DNA of 49,938 nt from positions 1-49,938 of the forward strand of contig NZ_PYAK01000043.1 of the NCBI RefSeq assembly GCF_003264365.1, written 5' to 3'. Under the pieces are notes generated by a model. It was given only the letters and a program-made list of their open reading frames with translations. It did no database searches and was not told where the DNA came from. Shown here piece after piece: positions 17,900 through 25,885 of this stretch; position 1 is the first letter of the stretch; every line of letters starts with the position of its first letter. Source of the DNA: Micromonospora noduli (GTDB taxonomy: Bacteria > Actinomycetota > Actinomycetes > Mycobacteriales > Micromonosporaceae). Both the position numbers and the translations under genes were made by a program.

Positions 17900-18333
17900 G
17901 GCAGCCGTCCGCCGGAGAGGCACTCGCCTCCGCCCTGTCCGCCGAGTACGCGGCCATCTACGCCTACGGACGGATCGGTGTCCGGCTCAGCGGAGCGGCG
18001 CGGGACGCGGCACGCCAGGCGGAGGCCGCGCATCGACGCCGGCGCGACGCGCTGGTGGTGCAGCTCACCACGGCCGGCGGCGTCGTCCCGCCGGACCGCG
18101 CCGGGTACGCCCTGCCGTTCCCGGTCACCGACCGGGCCAGCGCCCTGCGGCTCGCCGCCGAGGTGGAGGAGCGCACGGCCGCGCACTGGCGGGCCGCCCT
18201 GGCGTCCACCACCGGCGCCGACCGGGACCAGGCGCTGGCCGCCCTTGTCGAGTACGCCGTGCGGGCCACCCGGTGGCGCAAGACTGCCGGGCTGACCCCG
18301 CTGACTGTCCCGTTTCCCGGTCGACCGACCTGA
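17896..18333 (+). CDS. DUF4439 ferritin-like protein
   Basis: 145 residues from a GTG inside the upstream stop codon. Helical sequence with ALASALSAEYAAIYAYGRIGVRL, ARQAEAAHRRRRDALVVQL, VPPDRAGYALPFPV and ERTAAHWRAAL, which match the DUF4439 ferritin-like family. A classic di-iron EExxH pair is not evident, so metal binding is uncertain. Probably acts with the lipoprotein encoded just before it. Confidence 0.82.
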   Translation: MRQPSAGEALASALSAEYAAIYAYGRIGVRLSGAARDAARQAEAAHRRRRDALVVQLTTAGGVVPPDRAGYALPFPVTDRASALRLAAEVEERTAAHWRAALASTTGADRDQALAALVEYAVRATRWRKTAGLTPLTVPFPGRPT

Positions 18334-18348
18334 GCCGCTCCACTCCGG

Positions 18349-18377
18349 TTGCGGTACGCATACCAGGTATGCATACT
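18349..18377 (+). promoter_or_regulatory. Promoter of padR-ABC operon (leaderless)
   Basis: -35 TTGCGG (18349-18354) and -10 CATACT (18372-18377) are 17 bases apart. Transcription would begin about 7 bases downstream, next to or at the ATG at 18386, so the message is probably leaderless. The spacer is filled by a palindrome. Confidence 0.6.
18354..18376. promoter_or_regulatory. Palindromic operator, probable PadR autoregulatory site
   Basis: GTACGCATACC-A-GGTATGCATAC is an 11-1-11 inverted repeat with one mismatch (perfect inner GCATACC/GGTATGC). It lies between -35 and -10 and overlaps the -10. Binding there would block polymerase. PadR-type repressors commonly bind such A/T-flanked dyads in their own promoters. 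Confidence 0.65.
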
Positions 18378-18385
18378 CCGTTGCC

Positions 18386-18988
18386 ATGTCCATCCGTCAC
18401 GGGTTGCTCGCCCTGCTCGAACGCGGCCAGATGTACGGCTACCAGCTGCGCGCCGCGTTCGAGGAGTCGACCGGCTCGACCTGGCCACTGAACATCGGGC
18501 AGGTCTACACCACGTTGTCCCGGCTGGAACGGGACGGTCTGGTGCGCCCGCTGCCGGAGAGCGAGGCCGGGCAGCGCCCGTACGAAATCACCGACGCCGG
18601 CCGGGCGGACCTGGCGCTGTGGTTCGCCACCCCGATCAGCCGTACCGACCGCCCTCGCGACGAGCTGGCGATCAAGCTGGCGCTGGCGCTGACCACCCCC
18701 GGGGTCGACGTCCGGTCGGTGGTGCAGGCCCAACGCAGCGCGACGATGCGGGCCCTTCAGGAGTTGACCCGGTTGAAGTACGGCAGCAACCGGCCGGAGG
18801 ACCTTCCCTGGCGCCTCGTGCTGGACTCGATGGTGTTTCAGGCCGAGGCCGAGGTGCGCTGGCTGGACCACTGCGAGACCAGTCTGGTCCGGCACCAACC
18901 CAGCGGCCCGGCGCCTCCCGTTCCCCGACCCGATGACGCCGACGCGCGGGACGCGGCTCGATGGGCCGGCGAGGAGGCAAGACGGTGA
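18386..18988 (+). CDS. PadR-family transcriptional regulator
   Basis: 200 residues. N-terminal winged helix typical of PadR (MSIRHGLLALLERGQMYGYQ, TGSTWPLNIGQVYTTLSRLERDGLV, AGQRPYEITDAGRADL). A C-terminal helical dimerisation domain follows (about 85-175, ELAIKLALALTT, FQAEAEVRWLDHCET), as in the Vir_act_alpha_C type. It begins an operon with the ABC ATPase (GTGA overlap) and permease, so it probably represses that transporter and releases it when a toxic ligand binds. The ligand is unknown. Confidence 0.92.
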   Translation: MSIRHGLLALLERGQMYGYQLRAAFEESTGSTWPLNIGQVYTTLSRLERDGLVRPLPESEAGQRPYEITDAGRADLALWFATPISRTDRPRDELAIKLALALTTPGVDVRSVVQAQRSATMRALQELTRLKYGSNRPEDLPWRLVLDSMVFQAEAEVRWLDHCETSLVRHQPSGPAPPVPRPDDADARDAARWAGEEARR

Positions 18989-19719
18989 GCGGATCGGACG
19001 ACGCGGTGCTGGAGCTACGCGCCGTCCACCGCACCCACGGCGCCGGGCCGGCGGCGGTGCACGCGCTGCGCGGCGTCAGCCTGGTCGTCCGGCCCGGCGA
19101 GCTGGTCGCCGTGATGGGGCCGTCCGGCTCCGGCAAATCGACCCTGCTGGCTCTCGCCGGTGGGTTGGACCGTCCGACCGGCGGCGAGGTCCGGGTCGAG
19201 GGGCAACCGCTGGGGGCCCTGGACCGCCGCGGGCTGGCCCAGCTGCGCCGCCGTCGGATCGGCTACATCTTCCAGCAGCTCAATCTGCTGGGCAGTCTGA
19301 GCGCACTGGAGAACGTCGCGCTCCCACTGGAACTCGACGGGACCAGCGGACGTCGGGCCCGCGCACTGGCCATGGCCGCGCTCACCGAGGTGGGTCTGCC
19401 CGCGTTGGGTGACCGTTTCCCGGACCAGCTCTCCGGAGGGCAGCAGCAGCGGGTGGCGATCGCGCGCGCACTGGTGGGCGAACGCCGGCTGGTCCTCGCC
19501 GACGAGCCCACCGGGGCGTTGGATTCCCAGACCGGTGAGGCGGTGCTGCACCTGCTGCGCCGCCGGATCGACGCCGGAGCCGCCGGAGTGCTGGTCACCC
19601 ACGAGGCGCGGCACGCCGGCTGGGCCGACCGGGTGGTGTTCCTCCGCGACGGCGTGCTGGTCGACACGACGGCACCGCTGGGCAGTGTCGAGCAGCTGCT
19701 GTCCGGCAGCGACCGGTGA
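18985..19719 (+). CDS. ABC transporter ATP-binding protein (MacB/LolD type)
   Basis: 244 residues from a GTG with GAGGAGG upstream. Walker A GPSGSGKST (about 50-58), Q-loop GYIFQQLNLLGSLSALENV, signature LSGGQQQRVAIARAL (about 150), Walker B LVLADEPTGALD and switch VTHEARHAGWADRVV. The FQQxNLL Q-loop and DEPTGALD are typical of FtsX/MacB-type transporters, which move lipids, peptides or drugs, or signal to cell-wall enzymes. Coupled to padR before and to the permease after by 4-base overlaps. Confidence 0.94.
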   Translation: MSGSDDAVLELRAVHRTHGAGPAAVHALRGVSLVVRPGELVAVMGPSGSGKSTLLALAGGLDRPTGGEVRVEGQPLGALDRRGLAQLRRRRIGYIFQQLNLLGSLSALENVALPLELDGTSGRRARALAMAALTEVGLPALGDRFPDQLSGGQQQRVAIARALVGERRLVLADEPTGALDSQTGEAVLHLLRRRIDAGAAGVLVTHEARHAGWADRVVFLRDGVLVDTTAPLGSVEQLLSGSDR

Positions 19720-22490
19720 CCACTCGCCGTCCGGCGCGGGTCCCCGGTCGGGCCGACACCGCGACGCCGCGGCCGGTCGCGCCGCCCGCCCCGGTCGGCC
19801 GACGACGGTTCGCCGAGCTGACCGGCTCCTGGCGGGCGGCGCTGCGGATCGCCCGGCGCGAGTCGCGCCGGTCCCGGCGGCGGACCGCGCTGGTGCTCGC
19901 GATGATCGCCATGCCGGTGGCGGCGCTGGCCTTCCTGGCGGCGAGCTACGACATGGCCGAGCTGACCCCACAGGAACGCATCGAGCGCCGGCTCGGCGTG
20001 GCCGACGCGCAGCTGCAGTGGATCGCCAACGGCCCGGTGGGGCAGGACGAGTGGGGTGAGGGTTGGTACACCCGCGACGGCGAGCCCCCAGCGAAGGTCA
20101 GCGCGGCCCAGCTGACGGCACTGCTCGGGCCGGGCAGCCGAGTCACCGAGGTGCGTCAGCACGTCCCGCTGAACCTGCGTGGCCCGCACCGCGACGAGGT
20201 CGTGAACGGTCGGGTGCTGGACCTCGACGATCCGCTGGCCCGCGGGCTGGTGCGGTTCCGGGCCGGCCGGGCGCCGCAGCAGCCCGGTGAGGTCGCGGTC
20301 AGTCCGGTGGCGCTGCGTCGCCTGGACCTGCGCCTCGGCCACGCCGTGGCCGCCGCCGACGGGAGCAGGGCGTACACCGTGGTGGGGGTGGTCGAGTTTC
20401 CCGACGACCTCGGACCGGTGGTGGCGCTGCACCCGGGGGCCGCGCCATCGACCGGCCCGGAGCTGGACGGAGTCTGGCTGGCGGACGTGCCGGGCACCGT
20501 CGACGCGGCGCTGGTGTCCCGGCTCAACGACCGTGGGGTGGTGGTCACCGCGCGGCACCTCGGCTCGGCCACCGGTGCGGACCGGACATGGCTCGGGTCG
20601 ATCATGGGGGACAACCCGAACGACCTGGGCACCGTCGTCCTGATCGCCGGCCTCGGGCTGCTGGAGGTCGTCCTGCTGGTCGGGCCGGCCTTCGCCGTCG
20701 GAGTCCGTCGCCGCCGACGGGATCTGGCGCTGGTCGCGGTGGCGGGCGGGGACGCCGCCCAGCTTCGCCGGGTCGTGCTGGCCGACGGTGTGGTGCTGGG
20801 TGTGCTCGGGGCCGCCGCCGGCCTGCTGGTCGGCGTCGGCGCGGCGTTCGCCGGTCGCCCGCTGATGGAGCAGTACGTCTTCAGCGCCCGTTTCGGCGGC
20901 TACCGCTGCTGGCCGAGCGCGCTGGTCCTGCTCGGTGGCGTCGCGGTGCTGGCCGGGGTGCTCGCCGCGCTGGCACCGGCCTGGACCGCCGCCCGGCAGG
21001 ACGTCAGCGCCGGGCTCGCCGGACGACGCACCCCGGCGAAATCCCCGGGCCGGTGGTTGGCTCTCGGACTGGCACTGGTGGTCGGCGGGGCGGGGCTGGC
21101 GGCGTTCGGGGCCACCAAGACTTCGCCGGCGGTGGTTCTCACCGGGCTGATCCTCGGCGAGTTGGGCCTGGTCTGCTGCACGCCCACGCTGCTCGGGGTG
21201 CTCGCCCGCCTCGGCCGGGTGTTGCCGCTGGCACCACGGATCGCGCTGCGCGATGCCAGCCGCAACCGGGCAGCCGCGGCACCGGCCATCTGCGCCGTGA
21301 TGGCCGCCGTCGCGAGCAGCGTCGCCCTCGGCGGATACCTGGCCAGCGACGACGCCCGCGACGCGCGTGCCTACCGGCCGGCGCTGCCGACCGGCCACGT
21401 GATGGTCAACCCGGTCGGATCGGCCGGGCAGCCCACGCTGGCCCAGATCACCGACGCGGCCCGGAATCACCTCGGGGTCGGCGCTGTCGCCCCGGTGCAG
21501 ACGCCAACCTGCGGGGCGGGGCGCACCGGCTACTGCGACATCGCACCGGTGCTCCCGCTGACCCGGGCCTGCCCCTGGCAGCCCGGCGTTCAACTTCCCG
21601 CGGCCCAGCGCCAGCAGGCCCGCGCCGATCCCCGCTGCCAGATCCGCGAGGCGGACTACTTCGGCGGCTACGTGGAACCCGGAGTCGACGACGGGACCGC
21701 ACTGCCCCTGCTCACCGGCGTGGACCCGGCCACGACCGCCGCCGCCACGGCCGTCCTGCGCGCCGGCGGCGTGGTGGTGACCGACCCGCGCTACCTGCAC
21801 GACGGCCTGGTGACCGTCCGGGTCGGCGAGGTGGAGGCCGGGCCGGACCGGCCGATCACCGTCCACGATCTTCCGGGGTACGCGCTGACCCGTGCGACCG
21901 GCCAGTCCCGTCTGCTGCTGTCCGCCGCCGCCGCCCGCCAACTCGACCTGAGCTGGTCCCAGACCGGTTGGGTGATCGGCACCACGACCCCGCCCGACGA
22001 GGAGCAACAGGCACGGTTCGCCGCCGTCCTGCGGCCATTCGGGACGCTCGCGCTGAGCGTGGAGAGCGGTGGCGCCCCACGCGACGTCTCACCGTTGCTC
22101 CTGCTGCTCGCGGCGGCGGCCGGACTGATCACCGTGGGGGCGGCCGGGATCGCCACCGCGCTCGCCGCCGCCGAGGGACGCGCCGAGCTGACCACCCTCG
22201 CGGCCGTCGGCGCGGCCCCAGCGGTACGCCGGCTGCTGGCGATCTGCCAGGCCGGGGTCATCGCCGGTCTCGGTTCGGTGCTCGGCATCGTGGCCGGTCT
22301 CGGCACCGCCGCGATCGTGCTGGTATCGGTGAACCGGCAGTACGCCAGTGACTGGCCGGTATCAGATCCGTACCCCTTTCTGGTGCCGTGGCCCGCGCTC
22401 GGGGTCCTGGTGCTGGTGCCGGTGGTGGCGATGCTCGGGGCGGGCCTGTTCACCCGGGCCCGACTGCCGATCGAACGGCGGCTGGACTGA
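19716..22490 (+). CDS. FtsX-family ABC transporter permease
   Basis: 924 residues from a GTG overlapping the ATPase stop. An N-terminal span (VLAMIAMPVAALAFLAASYDM), a large extracytoplasmic domain (about 90-300), three spans (about 305-430; VVLIAGLGLLEVVLLVGPAFAVG), further spans, a second extracytoplasmic domain with four cysteines near 600-645 (TCGAGRTGYCD, RACPW, RCQI), and a C-terminal FtsX block (about 790-920; LLLAAAAGLITVGAAGIATALAAAEGR). It forms the membrane part of the transporter with the preceding ATPase. Substrate unknown. Confidence 0.9.
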   Translation: MTTRRPARVPGRADTATPRPVAPPAPVGRRRFAELTGSWRAALRIARRESRRSRRRTALVLAMIAMPVAALAFLAASYDMAELTPQERIERRLGVADAQLQWIANGPVGQDEWGEGWYTRDGEPPAKVSAAQLTALLGPGSRVTEVRQHVPLNLRGPHRDEVVNGRVLDLDDPLARGLVRFRAGRAPQQPGEVAVSPVALRRLDLRLGHAVAAADGSRAYTVVGVVEFPDDLGPVVALHPGAAPSTGPELDGVWLADVPGTVDAALVSRLNDRGVVVTARHLGSATGADRTWLGSIMGDNPNDLGTVVLIAGLGLLEVVLLVGPAFAVGVRRRRRDLALVAVAGGDAAQLRRVVLADGVVLGVLGAAAGLLVGVGAAFAGRPLMEQYVFSARFGGYRCWPSALVLLGGVAVLAGVLAALAPAWTAARQDVSAGLAGRRTPAKSPGRWLALGLALVVGGAGLAAFGATKTSPAVVLTGLILGELGLVCCTPTLLGVLARLGRVLPLAPRIALRDASRNRAAAAPAICAVMAAVASSVALGGYLASDDARDARAYRPALPTGHVMVNPVGSAGQPTLAQITDAARNHLGVGAVAPVQTPTCGAGRTGYCDIAPVLPLTRACPWQPGVQLPAAQRQQARADPRCQIREADYFGGYVEPGVDDGTALPLLTGVDPATTAAATAVLRAGGVVVTDPRYLHDGLVTVRVGEVEAGPDRPITVHDLPGYALTRATGQSRLLLSAAAARQLDLSWSQTGWVIGTTTPPDEEQQARFAAVLRPFGTLALSVESGGAPRDVSPLLLLLAAAAGLITVGAAGIATALAAAEGRAELTTLAAVGAAPAVRRLLAICQAGVIAGLGSVLGIVAGLGTAAIVLVSVNRQYASDWPVSDPYPFLVPWPALGVLVLVPVVAMLGAGLFTRARLPIERRLD

Positions 22491-22564
22491 CCGATCCGCC
22501 GGGCGACCGAAAGGGGACCGCGCGGGGGTGCCGCCGGGGCCGGGCAGCCGGCAGACTGATCGGC

Positions 22565-23065
22565 GTGTCAGTGCTCAGGAATGTCGTCCGTCGAGTCGGT
22601 CATCAGCGCTGGTTCGGCGCCACCGCGCGCCTGCTGGTTCCGGCCGATCGGATGGTTGGTCGACTCACCCGGGGCCGGGTGGTAGCGCTCGGCCTCCTCC
22701 CCTCCCTGCTGATCACCACAACGGGCCGCCGCTCCGGCAAGCCCCGCAGCAATCCGCTGCTCTACGTGCCCGACGGCGACGCGTACGTGGTGATCGGCTC
22801 CAACTGGGGGCAGACCCACCACCCCGGCTGGGCGATGAACCTGCTCGCCGATCCCGCCGCCGAGGTGGACGTGAAGGGCCGGCGGGTCGCGGTGCGGGCC
22901 GAGCGGGCCTCCGGCGCCGAACGGGACCGGTTGTGGCAGCTGCTGGTCACCGCGTGGCCCGCGTACCACACGTACGTGCAGCGGGCCGGTGGCCGGGAGA
23001 TCCACATCTTCCGGCTGGCCCCGACCGGGCGCGGCGCACCCGAAGCTCCGCCGTCGGCTGGCTAG
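22565..23065 (+). CDS. Deazaflavin (F420)-dependent nitroreductase/quinone reductase family protein
   Basis: 166 residues from a GTG (MSVLRNVVRRVGHQRW); the ribosome site is weak and a GTG two codons later is possible. The DDN-family split-barrel signature is LLITTTGRRSGKPRSNPLLY, then YVVIGSNWGQTHHPGWAMNLLADP and REIHIFRLAP. Members reduce nitro compounds or quinones with reduced F420, which actinobacteria make. Stands alone between the ABC permease and the nucleotidyltransferase-like gene. Confidence 0.87.
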   Translation: MSVLRNVVRRVGHQRWFGATARLLVPADRMVGRLTRGRVVALGLLPSLLITTTGRRSGKPRSNPLLYVPDGDAYVVIGSNWGQTHHPGWAMNLLADPAAEVDVKGRRVAVRAERASGAERDRLWQLLVTAWPAYHTYVQRAGGREIHIFRLAPTGRGAPEAPPSAG

Positions 23066-23098
23066 GCTGACGCTCGGTAGCCAAAGCGAGGTGGTCCC

Positions 23099-23145
23099 GT
23101 GAGCGCGAGGCGTGAGCCGGGGTTGCGAGCCCCGCAGCCGCGAAC
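23099..23145 (+). repeat. 47-bp GTGAGCGCGAGG repeat, copy 1
   Basis: Starts GTGAGCGCGAGG and ends CGCGAAC. It matches the reverse strand of 31044-31090 at 44 of 47 positions. Both copies read as the peptide MSAR(R/S)EPGLRAPQ(P/S)RT and both sit at a gene junction. Confidence 0.85.
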
Positions 23146-23161
23146 AGAGCTGGCCCGGTGA
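23099..23161 (+). CDS. 20-residue repeat-derived leader ORF
   Basis: GTG start with GAGGTGG 4 bases upstream; reads MSARREPGLRAPQPRTELAR and stops at a TGA that overlaps the GTG of the next gene (GTGA). If translated it would couple ribosomes into the nucleotidyltransferase-like gene, which has no ribosome site of its own. Most of it is the dispersed 47-bp repeat, so it may also be chance. Confidence 0.35.
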   Translation: MSARREPGLRAPQPRTELAR

Positions 23162-23886
23162 GTGAGCTGGCCGGTGTCGACCGGGGCGTCGACGATCGAC
23201 GGTGGACGGTCGCGGAGCGGGTCGCCGAGGCGGTCCGACGGCGGTTCCCGGCCGATGCGCTCGCGATCGCGGTGCACGGGCCTCTGGCGCACGGGGACGA
23301 CGACGGCGGCGGGGACCGCGAGGCGGGAATGCTGGTGGTCACCTATCGGCCCGGGACGGGCCCGCCGCCGGCAACCCGGCGGGTGGACGGGGTGCTCGTC
23401 GATCTGACGGTGGCCGCCGCCGAGGACTACCTGGCCCAGGCCCGGGTGCTCTCCCCGCTCTGGCCGCTGACCGCCGACCGGTACGTCACCACGCAGGCGT
23501 TGCACGATCCGACGGGCTGGTTGCGGACGCTGCGCGACGAGCACCTCGGCCGGCTGGCTCGGGCCCGGCCGGCGGAGTTCAGCACAGCGGCCCGCCAGGC
23601 GTGGTACAGGGGCAGCGCGGCGCACTCCCGGGCGGCCCGGCTCGCCGAGTGGTACGAGACCGATCAGGCTCTGCTGATGCTCGGTGAGGCCCGGCTGGCA
23701 GCGGCCACGGTGAACGGTCTGCTGAGTCGCACGTACTTCCGCGACCCGGGGGACGCGGTGCGGCGCACCGGGTTGGCCGGCGCGGACATGACCGAGGTGG
23801 GTGTGGTGCTGGCCCGGCAGGCCGAGGAGTTGGCCGCCCGTGGTCGTGCGGTCGACGGCACGATCGACGAGCTGCTCAGCACCTGA
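23158..23886 (+). CDS. Nucleotidyltransferase-like protein
   Basis: 242 residues from a GTG. The N-terminal part looks like a polymerase-beta-type nucleotidyltransferase fold (ADALAIAVHGPLAHGDDDGG, then VLVDLTVAAAEDYL), with an acidic cluster where the GSxxxG...DxD motif would be. The signature is not fully canonical. The C-terminal half is helical (QAWYRGSAAHSRAARLAEWY, EARLAAATVNGLLSRTYFRD), reminiscent of the helical domain in aminoglycoside nucleotidyltransferases. Function and substrate unproven. Convergent with the VIT1 gene, 6 bases away. Confidence 0.6.
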   Translation: MSELAGVDRGVDDRRWTVAERVAEAVRRRFPADALAIAVHGPLAHGDDDGGGDREAGMLVVTYRPGTGPPPATRRVDGVLVDLTVAAAEDYLAQARVLSPLWPLTADRYVTTQALHDPTGWLRTLRDEHLGRLARARPAEFSTAARQAWYRGSAAHSRAARLAEWYETDQALLMLGEARLAAATVNGLLSRTYFRDPGDAVRRTGLAGADMTEVGVVLARQAEELAARGRAVDGTIDELLST

Positions 23887-23892
23887 GGCGCG

Positions 23893-24606
23893 TCACAGCC
23901 CGCCCGGTACGCCGATCAGCGAGCCGATCAGGTAGGTGGCCCCGGCCGCCGCGGCGCCCAGCAGCAGCTGGCGCAGCCCACTGGTCCACCAGGGACGGTG
24001 GGTGAAGCGGGCCACCACGGCACCGGCGGCGAACAGCCCGAGCCCGCCGACGGCGAGCGCCAGCCACAGTTCGGTGGCGCCGAGCAGGTACGGCAGCAGC
24101 GGGACCAGCGCGCCGATCGAGAAGAACAGGAACGACGAGATCGCCGCGGCCCACGGGCTGGGCTGGTCGTCAGGGTCGACGCCCAGCTCCTCGCGGACGT
24201 GCACCCGCAGCGCCTCCTCCGGGTCGCGCCGCACCGCCTCGGCGACCTGGGTGGCGAGGTCCCGGGGGAGGCCCCGGGCCACCCACGCGTCGGCCAGCTC
24301 CCGGGCCTCCGCCTCGGGGTGCCGTTCCAGTTCCCGTCGTTCCTTGGCCACCTCGGCGGCGACCTGCTCGTTGGCGGAGCGCACGCTGGTGTACTCGCCG
24401 AGGCCCATGGAGATCGCACCGGCGACGAGGCCGGCGCTGCCGGTGAGCACGATGCTGCGGGGCGAGACCCCGCCGCCGCCGACGCCGGCGATCAGGGCGA
24501 TGTTGGTGACCAGGCCGTCCATCGCGCCGAAGACGGCCGGGCGCAGCCAGCCGCCGGAGACGTCCGCGTGGTGCGCCTCGCGCAGCGCCGCTGGGGTGTC
24601 GGTCAC
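23893..24606 (-). CDS. VIT1/CCC1-family iron/manganese transporter
   Basis: 237 residues from a GTG that overlaps the map stop (GTGA). Membrane spans with the family signature FGAMDGLVTNIALIAGV (about 25-41) and AGLVAGAISMGLGEYTSVRS (the conserved MxxGEY). A charged cytoplasmic helical segment (EVAKERRELERHPEAEAREL) and three further C-terminal spans follow. The family exports Fe(II) or Mn(II) from the cytosol. Probably cotranscribed with map, itself a metalloenzyme. Confidence 0.9.
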   Translation of the reverse strand: MTDTPAALREAHHADVSGGWLRPAVFGAMDGLVTNIALIAGVGGGGVSPRSIVLTGSAGLVAGAISMGLGEYTSVRSANEQVAAEVAKERRELERHPEAEARELADAWVARGLPRDLATQVAEAVRRDPEEALRVHVREELGVDPDDQPSPWAAAISSFLFFSIGALVPLLPYLLGATELWLALAVGGLGLFAAGAVVARFTHRPWWTSGLRQLLLGAAAAGATYLIGSLIGVPGGL

Positions 24607-25460
24607 GGCAGGGTCAGAATCTCGTGGCCGTCGTCGGTCACCACGATGGTGTGCTCGAACTGCGCCGTCCACTTCCGGTCCTTGGTGACCACTGTCCACC
24701 CGTCGTCCCACATGTCGTACTGGTAGGTGCCGAGGGTGATCATCGGCTCGATGGTGAACGTCATCCCGGGTTCCATGATGTCAGTGGGGCGCGGGCTGTC
24801 GTAGTGCGGCACGTAGAGGCCGCTGTGGAAGGCTTCACCGATGCCGTGGCCGGTGAAGTCGCGGACCACGCCGTAGCCGAACCGCTTGGCGTACGACTCG
24901 ATGACGCGGCCCACCACGTTGATCTGGCGCCCCGGGGCGACGGCGCGGATGCCGCGCATCATCGCCTCGTGGGTCCGCTCGACCAGCAGCCGGGCCTCTT
25001 CGCTGACCTCGCCGACGCAGAAGGTGGCGTCGGTGTCACCGTGCACCCCACCGATGTACGCGGTCACGTCGACGTTGATGATGTCGCCGTCGGTCAGGAC
25101 CGTGGTGTCCGGGATGCCATGGCAGATGACCTCGTTGAGGCTGGTGCAGCAGGACTTCGGGAAGCCCTTGTAGCCCAGCGTCGACGGGTACGCGCCGTGG
25201 TCGCAGAGGAACTCGTGCACCACCTTGTCGATCTCGTCGGTGGTCACGCCGGGCTTGCAGTGCTCGCCGGCGAGCTGGGTCGCCTGGGCGGCGAGCCGGC
25301 TGGCGAGCCGCATCTTCTCGATGGTCTCCGGCGTCTGCACGTGCGAGCCACGCCACTCCCGCGGACGCGCCTTGCCCACGTACTCGGGTCGGGCGATCTG
25401 GGGTGGCACCGGTCGCATCGGGGAGAGCGTGCCTGGTGTCAGCGGCGGACGGACGGTCAT
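24603..25460 (-). CDS. map: Type I methionine aminopeptidase
   Basis: Removes the initiator methionine from nascent proteins using two metal ions. 285 residues with the actinobacterial N-terminal extension (PVPPQIARPEYVGK, about 17-30) before the pita-bread domain. Visible ligands are the two Asp in NVDVTAYIGGVHGDTDATF, His in DFTGHGIGEAFH, and Glu in FTIEPMI and QFEHTIVV. The family start lies near a GTG/ATG with no overlapping upstream gene. Cotranscribed with the VIT1-family metal transporter. Confidence 0.96.
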   Translation of the reverse strand: MTVRPPLTPGTLSPMRPVPPQIARPEYVGKARPREWRGSHVQTPETIEKMRLASRLAAQATQLAGEHCKPGVTTDEIDKVVHEFLCDHGAYPSTLGYKGFPKSCCTSLNEVICHGIPDTTVLTDGDIINVDVTAYIGGVHGDTDATFCVGEVSEEARLLVERTHEAMMRGIRAVAPGRQINVVGRVIESYAKRFGYGVVRDFTGHGIGEAFHSGLYVPHYDSPRPTDIMEPGMTFTIEPMITLGTYQYDMWDDGWTVVTKDRKWTAQFEHTIVVTDDGHEILTLP

Positions 25461-25555
25461 GCCGCAAGCCTATCGCCGGGGCCGCTGGTGACCCGCGCCA
25501 CGGCCGCCCGGTGGAGGTTGTTGCCCTGCCAGGGTGGCTGTGCCATGGTGTCAGC

Positions 25556-25870
25556 GTGGATCAAGGGGGAGCACCGCCCGTCTTCTCCGCCAGCGCCGAG
25601 ATCGACGGTGACCACCTCCACGTCGTGGTGGCCGGCGAGGTCGACATGGCAACCGCGGACACGATGCTCCAGACGGCGCTGCGCGAGCCCGCCGGGAAGA
25701 TCACTCTCGACCTGAGTGCTGTCACCTTCTTCGACTCGGCCGCCATCCACGCCCTGGTCCGGCTCGCCCAGGAGTTGCCGGGCCGGCTCACCGTTCGCCC
25801 GTCCCGGCAGGTCCGTCGGGTGCTGGAGATCTCCGGCCTCGGCGAGCAGAGCTGGCTCGACCCGGCCTAG
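25556..25870 (+). CDS. STAS-domain anti-sigma factor antagonist
   Basis: 104 residues from a GTG (MDQGGAPPVFSASAEIDGDH). The STAS fold is seen in VVVAGEVDMATADTMLQTAL and KITLDLSAVTFFDSAAIHALV, where the Ser after Asp (near 65) is the usual phosphorylation site. It is convergent with a protein that has both an RsbW-like kinase and a SpoIIE phosphatase domain, 15 bases away. It is probably controlled by phosphorylation and releases a sigma factor or another partner. Confidence 0.9.
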   Translation: MDQGGAPPVFSASAEIDGDHLHVVVAGEVDMATADTMLQTALREPAGKITLDLSAVTFFDSAAIHALVRLAQELPGRLTVRPSRQVRRVLEISGLGEQSWLDPA

Positions 25871-25885
25871 GCACCCGGCGCGCGG

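Noticed and set aside
19263..22007. 914-codon minus-strand ORF
   Set aside because: Antisense to the ABC ATPase and permease, which have intact motifs and coupled starts.
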